DNA from: Tubulanus polymorphus | Taxonomy: Eukaryota > Nemertea > Palaeonemertea > Tubulaniformes > Tubulanidae | DNA length: 64,000 nt | Direction of reading: 5' to 3' | Assembly: GCF_964204645.1 (NCBI RefSeq) | Contig: NC_134031.1 | Location: 16,861,307 to 16,925,306 of the forward strand | Shown: positions 1-13,700 of the stretch, piece by piece | Layout of the letters: every line of letters starts with the position of its first letter | Numbering within the stretch: position 1 is the first letter of the stretch | Translations under genes and position numbers: made by a program | Notes under the pieces: generated by a model | The model's database searches: none | Told to the model about the DNA's origin: nothing | Seen by the model: the letters and a program-made list of their open reading frames with translations, nothing else

Positions 1-1683
1 GGTACAGACTTCAAAATGAAGACATTTTTTTCAAAAGCGAGAGGTTTCAAACAGCTACTACCAACAACACGACGCTCTGGGGAATGAATAATCGAACCCT
101 CGTCATATTTTTTATTCTGTCCCACTGGTTTTTCGGTTTGAGTAAGAATTAGTTTACTACAAAAAATACATTTCATGTTGGTTTCTGTAGACAAGTGACT
201 GATGTCTGATATAATTGAAGTAAAAACCCACAGAAAAACTGGATAAGAAATTGACGTTTCAGTCCAATTATATAAGCCGTTTTCAAATTGGTTTTTAAAA
301 TTCCAAAATGTTTTTGAAAATGGCCCATAGCATTGGACCGAAACGTCAATTTCACATAATACACACAATATCACATCAACGCACCAATCTAAATTAATCT
401 CGATTAAAGAAATCTTCCCGGCCGAAATGTAAGGTGAACAGACTTAATAGCATCGCGGGTTTTTATACACCATTTTGCGACTAGGTCTCATTTTGATTTT
501 GGTGCATCGTAATAAACAACGTTGATAGCATATGCTAAGAGACAATAATAGTTATGGCCTGGCGACTTGTATGTTTGTTTTTGTGTATGTATATATCGAG
601 GTTCGGGTTTAATTCTTTTTTTTTTCAAGTACCTGTTGAACAATTGCACGCAGTCTTTTGTTGAATTAGCCATCGAAAAACTGTGACTTATCACTAAAGT
701 CCACACGACTGGTACTCGATACTATAGATTTGTGACCTCATTGATAATGTGTATTGGGGGACCTGTGAGTTGCTATGATATACGATTTTGAGAGACGGTT
801 AACCAGCCTAAAATTCTAAAACCCGCTTACAAATTCAGAATTTAAAAGCAAGATTTATCATTTAAAAAAAACCAAAAACGGAGGACACAACGTTTCGAGC
901 TCCCACGAGATATCATCTTCAAATATGAACTTAGAAGTTCTGTGTAGTTTTGTCACACAATCAGGTCCCCGTCTAGAGGAGGGCGGTGTTAGTCTGAATA
1001 CCAGTCGTTGTTACCGGTTCCCTACAACCGGTTGTTTGTAGAACGACGGCTAGGTACTAATAGCGGTGTGTGACTGCACATCCCAACGATGCTGGACTGG
1101 TCCAACTCCAGAATAGAAAATATAGGCATACATTATATTATGAAAATCCTATTGTTACCGCGTTATTGTTACTCATCTTTCGAAACACCTTGAACTTTAT
1201 GACATATTCTGTTGCTATGTTTGAAATCTTGGGCCTGTTCTGAGCTCAGTCGGTTGAAATAAACAGCTAAGTGCATCAGGCTCAAATAAATAAGTATATT
1301 TGATGGGTGCATTTAGAAATTTTAGATTCAGTTAATAGAAATACTTTGTAGAATAGCTTAATTTCGGTAATTCATTCATAGTGCACAGTGACTATAGGGT
1401 GGATACAAGAGGTAAAATTAGAGTGGGCTCGAACCATCGCTGTTAACTTTTAGTTATAGCAATGTCGGTAAGATGGCGCAACCTTCTGGTATAGCAGTCC
1501 TCGATTGCCAGAGGAAGAATCCCTCGCCTGCCATAGTTGTGGCGAGTCAGGTCATAGTGACACCTGTCGAACGCATTTTGAACTATACGGGAATTCCCTC
1601 GTATTTTATTTCCTCGTTGACGTTGAGTTGTTTGAAGACATTTCACTCGCGGGAAAGAAGGATTTTAAACCCCTGAAGCTGTC
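1..1683. other. Gene-free upstream stretch with repeat remnants
   Basis: I see no convincing coding exon here. It holds a foldback element at 247-353 and, around 855-930, a short stretch with an AACGTTTCGAGCTCC-type signature that resembles the tails of retroposons common in marine invertebrates (low confidence). Just upstream of the first CTL exon, about 1505-1680, an ORF without an ATG contains a cysteine/histidine cluster that I regard as chance. The last few hundred bases presumably hold the promoter and 5' UTR of the distal CTL first exon, but no TATA box or other clear core element stands out. Confidence 0.5.
247..353. repeat. Foldback MITE-like element
   Basis: Terminal inverted repeats begin GAAATTGACGTTTCAGTCCAA on the left, and the right end reads the same inward with one or two changes. 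The arms continue inward (GCCGTTTTCAAA against TTTGAAAATGGCC), so most of the 107 bp can fold into one hairpin. There is no coding capacity. Structure says non-autonomous DNA transposon; the superfamily is not determined. Confidence 0.6.
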
Positions 1684-1726
1684 ATGGGGTGCTGTAAGGG
1701 AGGTGATGATACGCAGAAAGATCCAG
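1684..1726 (+). CDS. SLC44A2: CTL distal alternative first coding exon (MGCC start)
   Basis: An ATG at 1684 opens [14 protein letters not shown] plus one base, followed by a GT donor at 1727. The phase (one leftover G) is identical to that of the proximal first exon at 5433, so either joins the exon at 8033 to give ...[17 protein letters not shown] is a plausible N-myristoylation/palmitoylation start and is also how human CTL1 begins. Mammalian CTL2 likewise uses two promoters with different first exons. The donor (GTTCGT) is weak, which lowers confidence. Confidence 0.55.
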
Positions 1727-4700
1727 GTTCGTATTATTTAAATGTACTATAATTGATTTTGTTAAGTTCACACCTGAAACTAAACTGCGTAAGGTCAGTC
1801 TGTTTAACTACCGTTCTCACTCATCAGTGGTTCTGATTCAGAAGAGAAAGCACTGAAAACACAGGGGCTTGTCACAATTTGATAATGAATGGATGATACC
1901 AGTATCCCTATATAAAAAAGATTTTTTATATAGGCATACTGGTATCATCCATTCATTATCAAATTGTGACAAGCCCCTGTGACTGTGTCTGTGAAAAGGA
2001 TATTGGGCTTCTTGTATTTTTAACAAAGTTTGGGGACTCACATTTGCGCACCTGACCATGAGCTGTTAAACAATTAATGATGAGTTACCTAGCTAAACCC
2101 TGCCATGGTTTGGTTTAAAAGTAAATGGGTATAGGCCTAAGCCTAACAACTCAAATCACTGTATGAAAAAATGTATAGATACTGGTGTACAGTAGTATAT
2201 TGTCTATTGAAATGAATAAACCTTTTCGACTTATAAAAACCAACTGGCCCTGGCAGATACCGCAACAAAATTTATTCTACTTCAATGTTAGTTGATGGGA
2301 TGAATGATTTTTTAAGGCGATTTTTTCTGAAATTCTGTTGAATGATGTGAAGGAATTCATATAGCCACATTGATTCACCATTCGAAACTATGAGGATAAT
2401 TGTGGCTAATTGTTCGATCTACTGCGCTGGTTTCTATTTATGATGATGGAATATCACACATAATTCTGCGGTGGTATATCGTTACATCAACGGCATTCTA
2501 ACAGCAGCTGCGGGTGCTGCTGCTGCTGAATATGATATTAATCATATCTATGAATAGTCACTCCCTGGAACTTTGTCAGTTGTAATATAAAAACTAAATG
2601 GCAGCCGCAGCGCCGCTAAAAATTAGATTTTTATAGGTATGTAATAAATCACCTCTTGTCTGGCATGGATCAGGGAATTTGGAGATATTGATTTTAATAA
2701 TCAGGGTATTCAAGGTGTCCATATCTAGTGTACGGAATCTGATTATTATGTAATTGATCAACATTTAAGAAAAAAGTATCCTTCTTTCCAAGGGCGGATT
2801 TTGGGGTGGACCGGGTGGACTGGTCCACCCCCATTTTAGAATTTGAGTTTGCCCTCCAAAAAGTCTAGAAATACTTTTTACGGCGGAAATTATAAAAAGA
2901 CTAAGAATAAATCCGAATGGGCCCGCTGATAAGGCCAAGAAAAACTCCTGTTTGTCCTAAATTTTCTGTGGGAGAGTCACCAGAACCCCTCTCCCCCATG
3001 TTTTACTTGCAGCCCTCACCTTGCTAAATCAAGGCATTTTCCCTTTCAAATTTTCAAATGAAGTGCCCATTCCTAATTTCAAGGTGCACCCCTTCAAAAA
3101 ATCCTAGAGCCGCGCCGCCCATGCTTTCTATTTTCTACAAAAGCAGGAGTTTCTTATTACTAACCGCAGTAGTAGTCGTACTATGATGTGTTTAGAATGC
3201 TGTTATGGGGTGTGGTCCACAAATGTCGTCGTGTGTACGTGATTAGGGGTCATCACCATGGAAAACTTGAATCAGATAAATGTGGGGGAAATACCTGGTT
3301 TACTATCACTAATTGTGTCCTCAGATAAGACCATTGCCAATTAGCCTATAGCCTAGTCTATCTATATCCATTCGCTAAAACGTAATTTTCGAATTTATCG
3401 ATAGTTTTCTCATTATTATTGAACGTTTATCGGATTGAAATATTGCTGCGGCGACACTGCGAACATCTGTTCATATCGAATTCTCATTTCGAGAGTTGAT
3501 TATATAGATATACACACTTATGACCTGCGGAACCATATTTACCATTTAAGCCGCATGTATTTTGAGTAAAGCATCTGTTCGGCTGTTATGACGTATTCTA
3601 TTCAATTAAATCAGACTTCGTCACGGCCGGTGCTTCAATTGGAGGCTTCGTCAAAGGATATACACTCGTTTGCCTCATTCATGGTAAAATTATGGTTTTT
3701 ATTTCTTGATTCGTAATAAATCCGATCATGTTTATCGTATCGAACCTTATTCATAAATTAAGTCGATCAGAATTTTCCCCTATTAAGTCTTGATAAGACC
3801 TTATTTAGAATTTATATTATTGAGTTGGATACTGAACTATATATAGAGCCTTGGCACTGAATATGTACAATACATATATATCATAATATCATATATTGAA
3901 TTTTCCTTTCAATATTCGCATTTTATTAGTTACGAGCCCTTCCATTAATAAAATGGTCTTTCGATATACAGATCAGTTAAGGCACATCTGTAATGGTGGT
4001 TGAACATAATTAATAGGCGGTAGATTGCTTTGTGACACTGTTGTTGTTGATTTTGTCAACATTGATTAGGTTATAGACTTAAGTCTCTGTCAGAGTATTC
4101 TGTTGGGAATCATTTCCCGAAGTTAGCCTATAGCTGTAGACAGTTCGAGGACCAGTTATTTGTAGGTAGGGCTTCTTTAAATTTTATGTGTCAGTAAATG
4201 CGAGGTAAATATTTCATGGAAATGTCTCCTAAAGTACATTTATAAGTTATTTGATGAGTGACATGTTCATGTCCGTTGCAATCTTCATAAAAGTCACTGA
4301 TTACTGCGGATATACTGAACTACAGTAAACCTCGTCTTACTCAGACAAACTGGGACCAGCAAGCTAAGCGGACATCACAAAATGTATTTTATTTTTATGT
4401 CCCGACTTGGGCATGTCTGGAGAGGTTTACTGAACAGTATCATATCGTTTCTCTCAATAGAGAAATCATTTGTGGTCATTTTAGACTCAACAGGTCGTTC
4501 AACTAGTGATAATTGCCTAAAAGACAGGCCTTGGCCCTCGAAGCACAATCAGAATATATGGCGACAGCTTGAGTATGATCAAAAATCAATGCAACAGATT
4601 AAATTAACTGTTCTGAGCATGAACTACGTTCAATAACCATTCCCTGTTTGTTTTCCGGGCCTTTACAGAATAAATTTCCGAGAATGTATTGATGATTTGA

Positions 4701-7700
4701 ATAATAACACCAGTCACTTGCCAGTTCAGGCTGGGTGAAAGATTGCTTATCAGGGGCCAGTTGCTCAAAAGTTGGCCGGTGGATAGTTGACATAGTGCCA
4801 ATTAAAAGTTCATCGTTACTATGGTATTTATAAGTGGGCTGTCTTAAATCAATTTTTTAGAAACTGGTCCCTGAACCAGAACTGAAATTTGTACAAAAAT
4901 TCTGTCCATTTGACCATTCATTTATGTATTTTCTCTTTGGATTTCACTTCATTCCAAGCAAGTATGCTGATGGGTTAGTAAGGGACATAAACCAATGAAT
5001 ATGATTATCATTTTGATGTTAAAGAAATTACACGAATAACTTGGAATGCTGTCAATGTTACCTATGTCATCATAGTTACCATATATAGATGATGCCTTTT
5101 TAAAAATAGCGTCGATCAAAGATCTTTTTTCAAAGCGTCCTTCGGTTGAAGGACTATTTGAGACGTAATTATTCACACTCAAATTCGGGTTTCTCTCAAT
5201 GGCGGGTGATTGAAATATTTCCCTATATTCTTGCATTTTAAAAGAGCCCTTCAAACCCTTGAAGAATATTATTGCGCTCGATCTCGGGCCTGCGTAAGTA
5301 TGAACGTGTTTTCATCGAGGTTTAAAACCACAAATTATATCCTCTACACAACAGTTGAATAATGTCGCACCATTGAAAAAAACCGTTTCGAGTTTATAAA
5401 ACGATATCGGCAAAAAAAATTGAGAACGAATTATGGGTGCGACTAAAGATGCCGACGCCAAAGACGACGGGCCAACTGAGGAAACCGGCCTCGTTAAAAA
5501 AGAATACAAGGGTATGTAGAAACGAAGTTTTGAAGTTTTAAATCGAGTTTCGTATGTCGGGTGACGCAAGTTAGACTCCTGCTTCGAGACACTGATTTCC
5601 TGCCTACTTTAACCACCGTTTTCATGAATAAGTTTTAACTATCCGTTGTTGCTGCGTTCTGTATTCTGGAACCCGATCGCATTGAGACTCGAGACCACAG
5701 CACGAAACCCTGCCTCACTAGCCCGAGTGCGCAGCTCCCATGCGCTGCTGAGATGATGTCATCATTAGCCAATCAGATATTCCATTTTATTTTCGCCCAG
5801 GTTTTTCAACTTAAGAGTTTTTCCGTAAAATTTGCCTCAGCGATTACACAATGAGCAATCTGATTGGCGCCGCAAGCAAACCTGTGCATGTACCTGCGCA
5901 CCCGGTCTAATGTGGCAGTGTTTCCTGCCGTGGCTGAGTCTAGTGACGCGATCAGGTTCCTCCTGAGAGAGGATGGGTTTCTGGTAGAACTTTTTCATGA
6001 CCCGTTAGCGGAACGTGGTCCCCACCGTTAGGTGATGGATATCATAACTTGGTTCTTCGTTTCACAGTTGTTTGTTGGTTCACGTTTGGCCCTACGGTTA
6101 ACGGTTGACTCCACTTTCCACGGAGCGGATTGCCTCGGTTTATCGCATTCCCATCGGACGAAATATTCAAATTTTCCTTCTCAAATTCATGTGGTATGAA
6201 ATATGAAAATCCATCTTTACACCATCTAGGCATAATGTATTGGTCCCAAGTGATCCGAGGCAAGCTTCTACTGTATTTGAAAAAACAAATTAAGAAATTC
6301 AAATTTTATGCCAATTCGAACCTAACTGGCAACTGAGGAACATGGGTCCAACTGAATGGGTTTTCTATTGGATTGACTTGTAGTAATACTGCACATTTTT
6401 GGTGGTTGGTTTCAATCGGTTTGACGATAACATCAATAACGTTTGTGTTCGATTTAATGAGAATAGCTTTTGATAGCTGTATTGGTTTAGCAATTAGAAT
6501 TGCTTATACCCGGAAAATAACGTCAACGATGCCTGATAGCACTGATTCATCGATAACAGCAATGAGCGGTTTTGTTTGTGTCAACGCGGAAGGTCGTTTA
6601 ATTCAGAATGGAATGAATGTACACGGTAGTAGTTGTCATGGTGAGATGTACACACCATCAACAAAACCGCGCTCCTACCCATGTACTCGATAAACCTAGA
6701 AAGGCAGCTGTTGACATTGAAGTCGTTTTCGTGATTCGTTTATGAGCATACTTACTTAACCACGGAAATAATTATGATATCTATACGATATATTTATGAT
6801 ATCTATATTGCCTAATTGATATATAAGTTACATATTTCTGGTTCACAGAAGAAGCGGAAAACCCAAAAAGCAATTGCCTCAGAAAAATGGCTTCCTTATT
6901 GATCTTTCATGTCACGTTTTTGATCGAAGTATATCATTTTTTCAAGTAGTAAGATCAGACACGCCTTAATTTCATGATTCAAAATGGTTGCTGACTTTAT
7001 GAGTAGTTCTGTTTATTATAGCAACCCGTGAAATGGTTGTTGATTATTTAGTTCTGTTTCTGTTGTTGACTATTTCTAGTTCTGTTTATGTGAAAGAAAG
7101 ACTTAAGTCTGCAATCTGCTAAACGCAAACATTTTGTAGTGTCTTCGTTTAAAGGGGATTCCTATTTCGCATTCCTGATATCTTCGCTGATATAATCTAG
7201 TCTGAACATAATGTGTTTGTTTTCCTGTTCTAGCGTATTTCCTGAATTGTAATTGCTTTCGTATAGGAGAATATAAAAACGTTCTATGGGTATAATTCAT
7301 TTTCCAAGAATGTAGAAATGGTCTCTATATCGTTTAGTGTTATATCGGTTGACTATATATGATGGTGCCTTTTCCTTCACTTTAGTGGTTATTTGAAATA
7401 CACAGCAACAAGCGACTATTAATGCATGCGCCTTTCATAAACACTATCGCGTCTTGGGTCAATTTTTTATGTGCATGAATTATTTACTATCAAGTTAGTA
7501 GTCAAATGCATATAAACTTATGGGACAAACATTCTGAATCGCTTTTGTTTATGTCCTGTAAGTTTATATGCTACGTTACTTCTGTTTTCTGGTTATCGGA
7601 AACAGCTAAAACGTTGTGGTTTCATTTTAATAAATTACTTTGTATAAAAATTCGAATTGTGGAACTTCTTCGATTAACTACCAAGTAATTTTGGTCTGGT

Positions 7701-10700
7701 GCCGGTTTCAATTACCAGTTTGTCAGTTAACCAGCCTACATGTACATGTACATGTAAATAACCATGTTACGCATTTATGTACGCGGCATTGCAATGGCAG
7801 GAATATCGATTAACTTCGGTACTTGTCAATTTTCCAGTTCAAGTCCCATCCATTAGCGGCATTCGCGAAGAAAATGTCGTTGAAGTGTCGATAATTCATT
7901 CAGCGATTAACACGTTGAAAAACCATATGCAAAATAAAACAGTTGTATCATAAAATTATTTTGATCAGAAATTTTTATCCGAAGTGAAAACTGCGAAAAC
8001 TCTTTATTTATGTATGTGCGTATATCTTTCAGGCGAACCTTTCAAGTATGACCCGACGTTCAAAGGGCCGATAAAAAACCGGTAAGGAATGAGTGAGCGA
8101 GCCGAATCAAAAACTAGTAACAACCAAGTGTCGCACCGTACACATGCATGACGAGCGGATTCGAGATTTGTTTAGGGACGCTCGATTTGATAAATGTCGA
8201 TTGATTTTTGGGAATGTTGATAAATCCCACAGCCCGCCGTGTCTTAAGTCAATCATTATGTAAAAATTGGCTGATATGTGTAGGTCTGTATGTTCAAATA
8301 TTTACTCGTTGATAAAATTCGGTGCGGTATTATTAAGCCAACGCTGTGATATTGAAATAAGGCTCGGGGTTTAATCAGCTATAGAGATATTCATTTGTTC
8401 AATTTCTTATCTGTTGACAAAAAATATAACTGCTTATCGAAAATGTACTAAAAAGATCAACTTTTAGATTCGAATTCTTCGATGAGATGATTGATGACTA
8501 TCCTGTACTTTAAATGAAACATTTAATTTGTCCGTTTTATATTTTGACTCCATGCTTGCGTATTAGTTATCGTATGTCTACAGACCAATATTAATTGATT
8601 AATCAATTTGATTAAAATTTAATTACAGATCATGTACGGATGTTATATGTCTGCTAGTGTTCCTTGCATTTCTCACCGGACTGGCCGCAATTGCTGGCAT
8701 TGGTACTTTATCATTAAAAAAAGCAAATCTATTATGTTTTCATCCTCTTTTTATATGCTTCATTCTCTCAAAGCCTCTCAAAGCAGTGTTATGTTCATCC
8801 TAGTGTACATCCTCCCCTGGCAGGAATTCGAACCTGATGGCATTGAGACTTGCCACCACCGTACGAAACCCTGCCACACTAGCCTCACTATTAGACAATC
8901 AGATATCCTGTTTTATTTTAGCCCGGGTTTTTCCATTTATAGTTTTTCCTTGAAATCTGCCTCAGCGATTATACAACGGGCAATCTGATTGGTACTGCAA
9001 GTTTTTTTGCGGTAAATCTGTGCATATACCTGCGCACCCGGTCTAGTGTGGTCAGAGTTTCGTGTCATGTCGTGGCTGAGTCTAACGATGCCATCAGGTT
9101 CAAATCGTTCCTGGGGACAAATTACCCATTTAACACATTAATACCCATTGAACAGTTTCTGAAAAATGAAAGTCCACTCCACATATGTTCACATTGAACT
9201 CTGTATTTGTCTATAGTCTAGACACAAGTGATGCTTGAGTTCAACATAAAAATCGTATGAAATCGATTTTTTCCATTTCAACATAGGCTGAACATGTCGT
9301 TACATAACATGTATTATATGCCTGTACCGGTACTATGTACGTATATGCTTCAACAGGAGACTCACTAACCTGTCGACTAAACCAGTAGTTACTGCATACT
9401 GATAAACTTTTTTGGGTTGCCAATTTCTCGACGAGCTAACACTGCTTTGAAAACTGCTCTCTGAAAAAAGCCGATCTTATCATCTTTATATCGATGAATA
9501 AATCTCACTTTAGAATACGTCCTCCCAAGGTTCACGGTCGGTTGATCAAAGTTGCATCCATTTTGTCACAGAGTCATTATCCGCTTACTTACGTTAAAAC
9601 TATCGCACCGATTCGAAATTTGCGTCCCACGAGACCAAAACTACATTGCAATGTTGTTTCCGTGATGGACTACACTTGTGATTTATGAATTAGACTCGTT
9701 TCAGTCCACCATCATAAGTTGTAGTTAATGTTCCCTTAGCTCAAATATGTATTACTTGCATGCAATTCCCCTCCCCCAGAATTTTTAGTAGCTGGTTTGC
9801 CGTGTCAGTATTTTGGTGTTTTGTGGTAAATCAACACAATACGTAGAAAGATGTATTTTGTTTAGTTTTTGTGGTGGGAACACATAGTGGGTATCAGAGT
9901 ATTGCACGCATTATTCGACCGGTCAGTACCAGGTTGACACCAGTCGATACCGGTCATTTCCAGTAGACTCCCGATAGTCAAAGCATTATTTATACATCTT
10001 TTCTTTATCCTCTTTTGCTTTTAGATCATGCACAGATATTATTTGCTGCCTTTTATTTTTTGTGTTCATTTTGGGTTTGGTAGCAGTAGCATTCCTCGGT
10101 AAGTTTGGCTGCAATCAGTGACTGGCCTAATGCTGTTGTAGCCACCACCACGACCACCAATTTGAACAACTCCATATTTGGTAATTTGTAGCCACGATCA
10201 CATGAGGGTTTTTACCCGGGCCTACCATTTACACTGGCGCCCAAAGGGTCTGTACCTGTTTGACATGGGCCTCATCTCGCCCGACCCAAAACACCGGCCA
10301 TTTTAACCCCATTCAAATCGTTTCCATGTGATAACGGCTTTCATAAAACATAAAAATAGTAAAGCTTTGCAGAAAACAGTAAGATATTTTCCTTAATTAG
10401 TCGCATGTTAAATGTCGTGGCGTTGAAATAAATTCATCGATTTATCATTTTCAAAAATTGGATGATTAAGAATTCATTGTTTCGCTTTCAGCATTCAGCA
10501 GGGGAGACCCAAAAATGTTACTGTACCCGACTGACTCTGAGGGCAATATTTGTGGTACTGGCAAGTTTACGTGAGTTTCGTACTAAATTTCAGCTTCGAT
10601 ACTGTATAAACCTCTTGCGGTTTCTTCAATGTCTGTTACGGTTTTCTTGAATTTCAGAGATCGGCCGAATTTGTTTTTCTTCGATTTATTGGCTTGTGCC

Positions 10701-13700
10701 CGTATGGGTCCGGCGGTCGCGATCAACGGATGTCCTACACCTCAGGTAACGCCGCGATAACACAAGTGTTTTTGACCTGGGTTGTATTTGGTCCATACCA
10801 GGTGTTAAATGAGCCTGTGCCTGTTTAACACAGGGTAAACAACGTCAGACCAGGCCCAGGTCACATTATTCCATATGAACGCTAAGTGGCTTGACTTGCT
10901 TGCCATAGTATCATTTTGATAGTATATTTCTATAACGAGTGTTGAGTGATTTGTACATGAATGCACTCATTGGGCATGGGCATGGCATAACTCGCATCTA
11001 ATCCCGGCTAGTTTAACGCGGGCAAAATCGCCTCCCTAATTTAAATTTCGATTTATTCATCATAAATCCAAAATATAAGATTGTGAATGAAGAAAAACAA
11101 CAATAACAACTAACAGACAAAAAACAAAAAAGATGTGCAATAAAAGAAAAATTATAAAAGGAGAGAGAGAAGTAATACAATGTCTAACATATACATACAA
11201 TATTATTTAAGTGATATTTACAAGCCCATAATATATAAATTTCGCTATGATCGTGGCTTATGGCACGATCATCGATAAACTGCCGAACACCGGGCCATTA
11301 ATTCTGATGTGATTTCTCATTTTCCGTCTTTTCTAGGTGTGCGTGAAATCGTGCCCTACGAATTATTGGACCTTTATACAAGACGAGGTGACAAACAATC
11401 GAAACAATTTAATCTGTTTGTACGACGTGGATCCGAAATCGGCGCAATATTCGTCGAAGGTAAGCGATTGCTGAATGCAATCATCGGCGAATCAACCGAT
11501 ACAAAATATGAATACGACGGGAAATGCATGGATTTGAAAGAGATTTACCAGATGACAGCGAAATAGAGTATGAAACTCAAGAAGTTATTATGACAATGCT
11601 CTAGGGTTGTTTATCATAAAAATTTGCGTTGTTATTCACACTGTTCTGTTTTTTCTATATTTCATACAGTCTTTGACACAGCTGGTTCAAGATAAATTGT
11701 GCGCTGGATATACTGTTAAAAGTGTACCAAGTACGTAAATCAATATCAATTATTATTCAAAAATTTTTAATTTCGAATTTCAAAAATTCTAGTATCATTT
11801 CGCTTAAAAATATTGTAACTCAACTGTGGAACTCCGGCTATAACCTATGTATCATTCGTGAGTGTTCTCTGTTTCAGTGGTTGGTCGATGTGTGCCGGCG
11901 ATATTTACCACTTTGCTGAACAAAACGCAAAAACTCGTCAGCCAGGTCGGCAACCAAAACTTTACCCTGACCGGTCCTAATAATGAAACTATCACTGGTA
12001 GTGAGCTCGAACAAGGATCAAAGTGAGCATTTCTCGATGAAACAAATATAAGCGTTGTAAGTGTATCAGTTTATAATTTGAGTTTGATGTTCTTTTAGGT
12101 ATCTGGCGATAATGATGAGCGCTATGGATGTAGCTCAGTCAGTGTTAGCTGATCTTGAAGCTTCCTGGTGGATGCTTATAGTGTAGGTTCTAACTCTAAC
12201 GAATTCGACCCTATCTGTCATTATCAGTGTATTAGCTGAATTGATACAGATATTTGATATTCTTCTCATATTCTTTTTTACAGTGGACTCGTCATATCTG
12301 CAATAATTGCTTTAATTTGGATTCTGATTATGAGGTGGATCGCTGGAGTCATGGTTTGGTTGTCGCTTATCTTGTTCATCGCGCTTTTCGCGTTCGGTAA
12401 GTTCATTGCAAACTTTTATATCTATATAAAGTTTTCTTTCGCTGATCCTGGGTGAGTTATTGTTCTTTTCACCAACAGGAACGTATTATGGTTTCAAGGA
12501 ATATGTTCGACTGAAGGACTCTGTCGGTTCGCAGGGAGCCCTCGAGTTTAAATTGAATCTATCGTACTATGCGGCGCGACAAGAAACCTGGTTAGCTATT
12601 GGTTAGTCTTCTGGCTCCAGTTCCACAGTTGTGAGTTACAATTAACTCCGTAATCAAATCTGAACTCACAACTGAGGAACTGGATCCAGTACTTTTAACT
12701 GGATTAGCTTGGATTTGATAATGATTTCGATAACGATCGTTAATTATTTCGCTTTTTCGTTTTTCAGGAATCATCTGTGCTGTGATTTTGGGAATCGTTT
12801 TGTTGATTCTTTTGATTTTACGCAACCGTATTCGAATTGCTATTTCTATTATTAAGGAAACGAGCAAGTGAGTAGAAAAATATCGCACACACATATCATC
12901 TGTAATCTCTCTGAAATACAACAGCTGGTTTTAAAGATTGGTATTACCTTTAACCTGGGGCTAATTCAATTCACTTTCTATTGAGTGAGCCCCTGGGTTA
13001 AAGGTAATACCAGTCTGTAAAACCGGTTCTAGTATAATACCACCAATTCCTGGTCGAAAAATAACTCCAAACCCCTGAAATCAAGTTTTAATGTCCTCTT
13101 TCTATATCCAACTTCAAATAATTATCTCTTACTTGGTTTTCACTTTTTACACATCAGCGGCACATGATGGTCATTATCTGAAATACCTATTTGTATTATG
13201 ATTTTATCCTTTGGTAGGCTTTTTGTACATATTCGCGCATACTTTGTACGAAGTGCTTGACAACCCTATTTTAGTTTACTTGATGTAACACCCTTGAGTA
13301 GTTGCGGAGCTTACAGTCGTTCATTATTTATTTGATATTTCTGTTCAGAGTAATTTCATATCCCTATCCAGACAGGTGAGAGATCCGTATATTCATGAAA
13401 TGTCTAGTTTCTTTCGTTAAAATCTTTTTTGGATGTTTATGCTTTAAAACAGATACCATGTATACATGTCCGACAGAAAGAACATCGTTTGTCCGACCAC
13501 ACTGATAAACTTCTAGGAGTCTCATTTTGAGGCTTTTCCACCATGTTTGTCTTTGTACGATGTATGTGTACATTTCAAATACAACGTGTTCGATCATTTT
13601 CGCATGTTTATTTCTACATGTTATGAATGGTTAGCTTTGATCGATATTATATATGGAAGCATGAATTTTCAACTTAATTCAATGACTAAATTTTCCTAAA

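Noticed and set aside
1505-1741. ORF with a CHSCGESGHSDTC cluster resembling a CCHC zinc knuckle
   Set aside because: No ATG start, the spacing (H-X3-C) is wrong for a knuckle, and no flanking gag- or polymerase-like sequence is present.
6373-6693. 106-residue ORF with a hydrophobic N-terminus
   Set aside because: It lies inside a CTL intron, codon use is not gene-like, and no splice context or family was recognised.
8632-8988. 118-residue ORF
   Set aside because: It only begins within the real TM1 exon a, in another frame, and runs into a repeat; the true coding part is 8629-8702.
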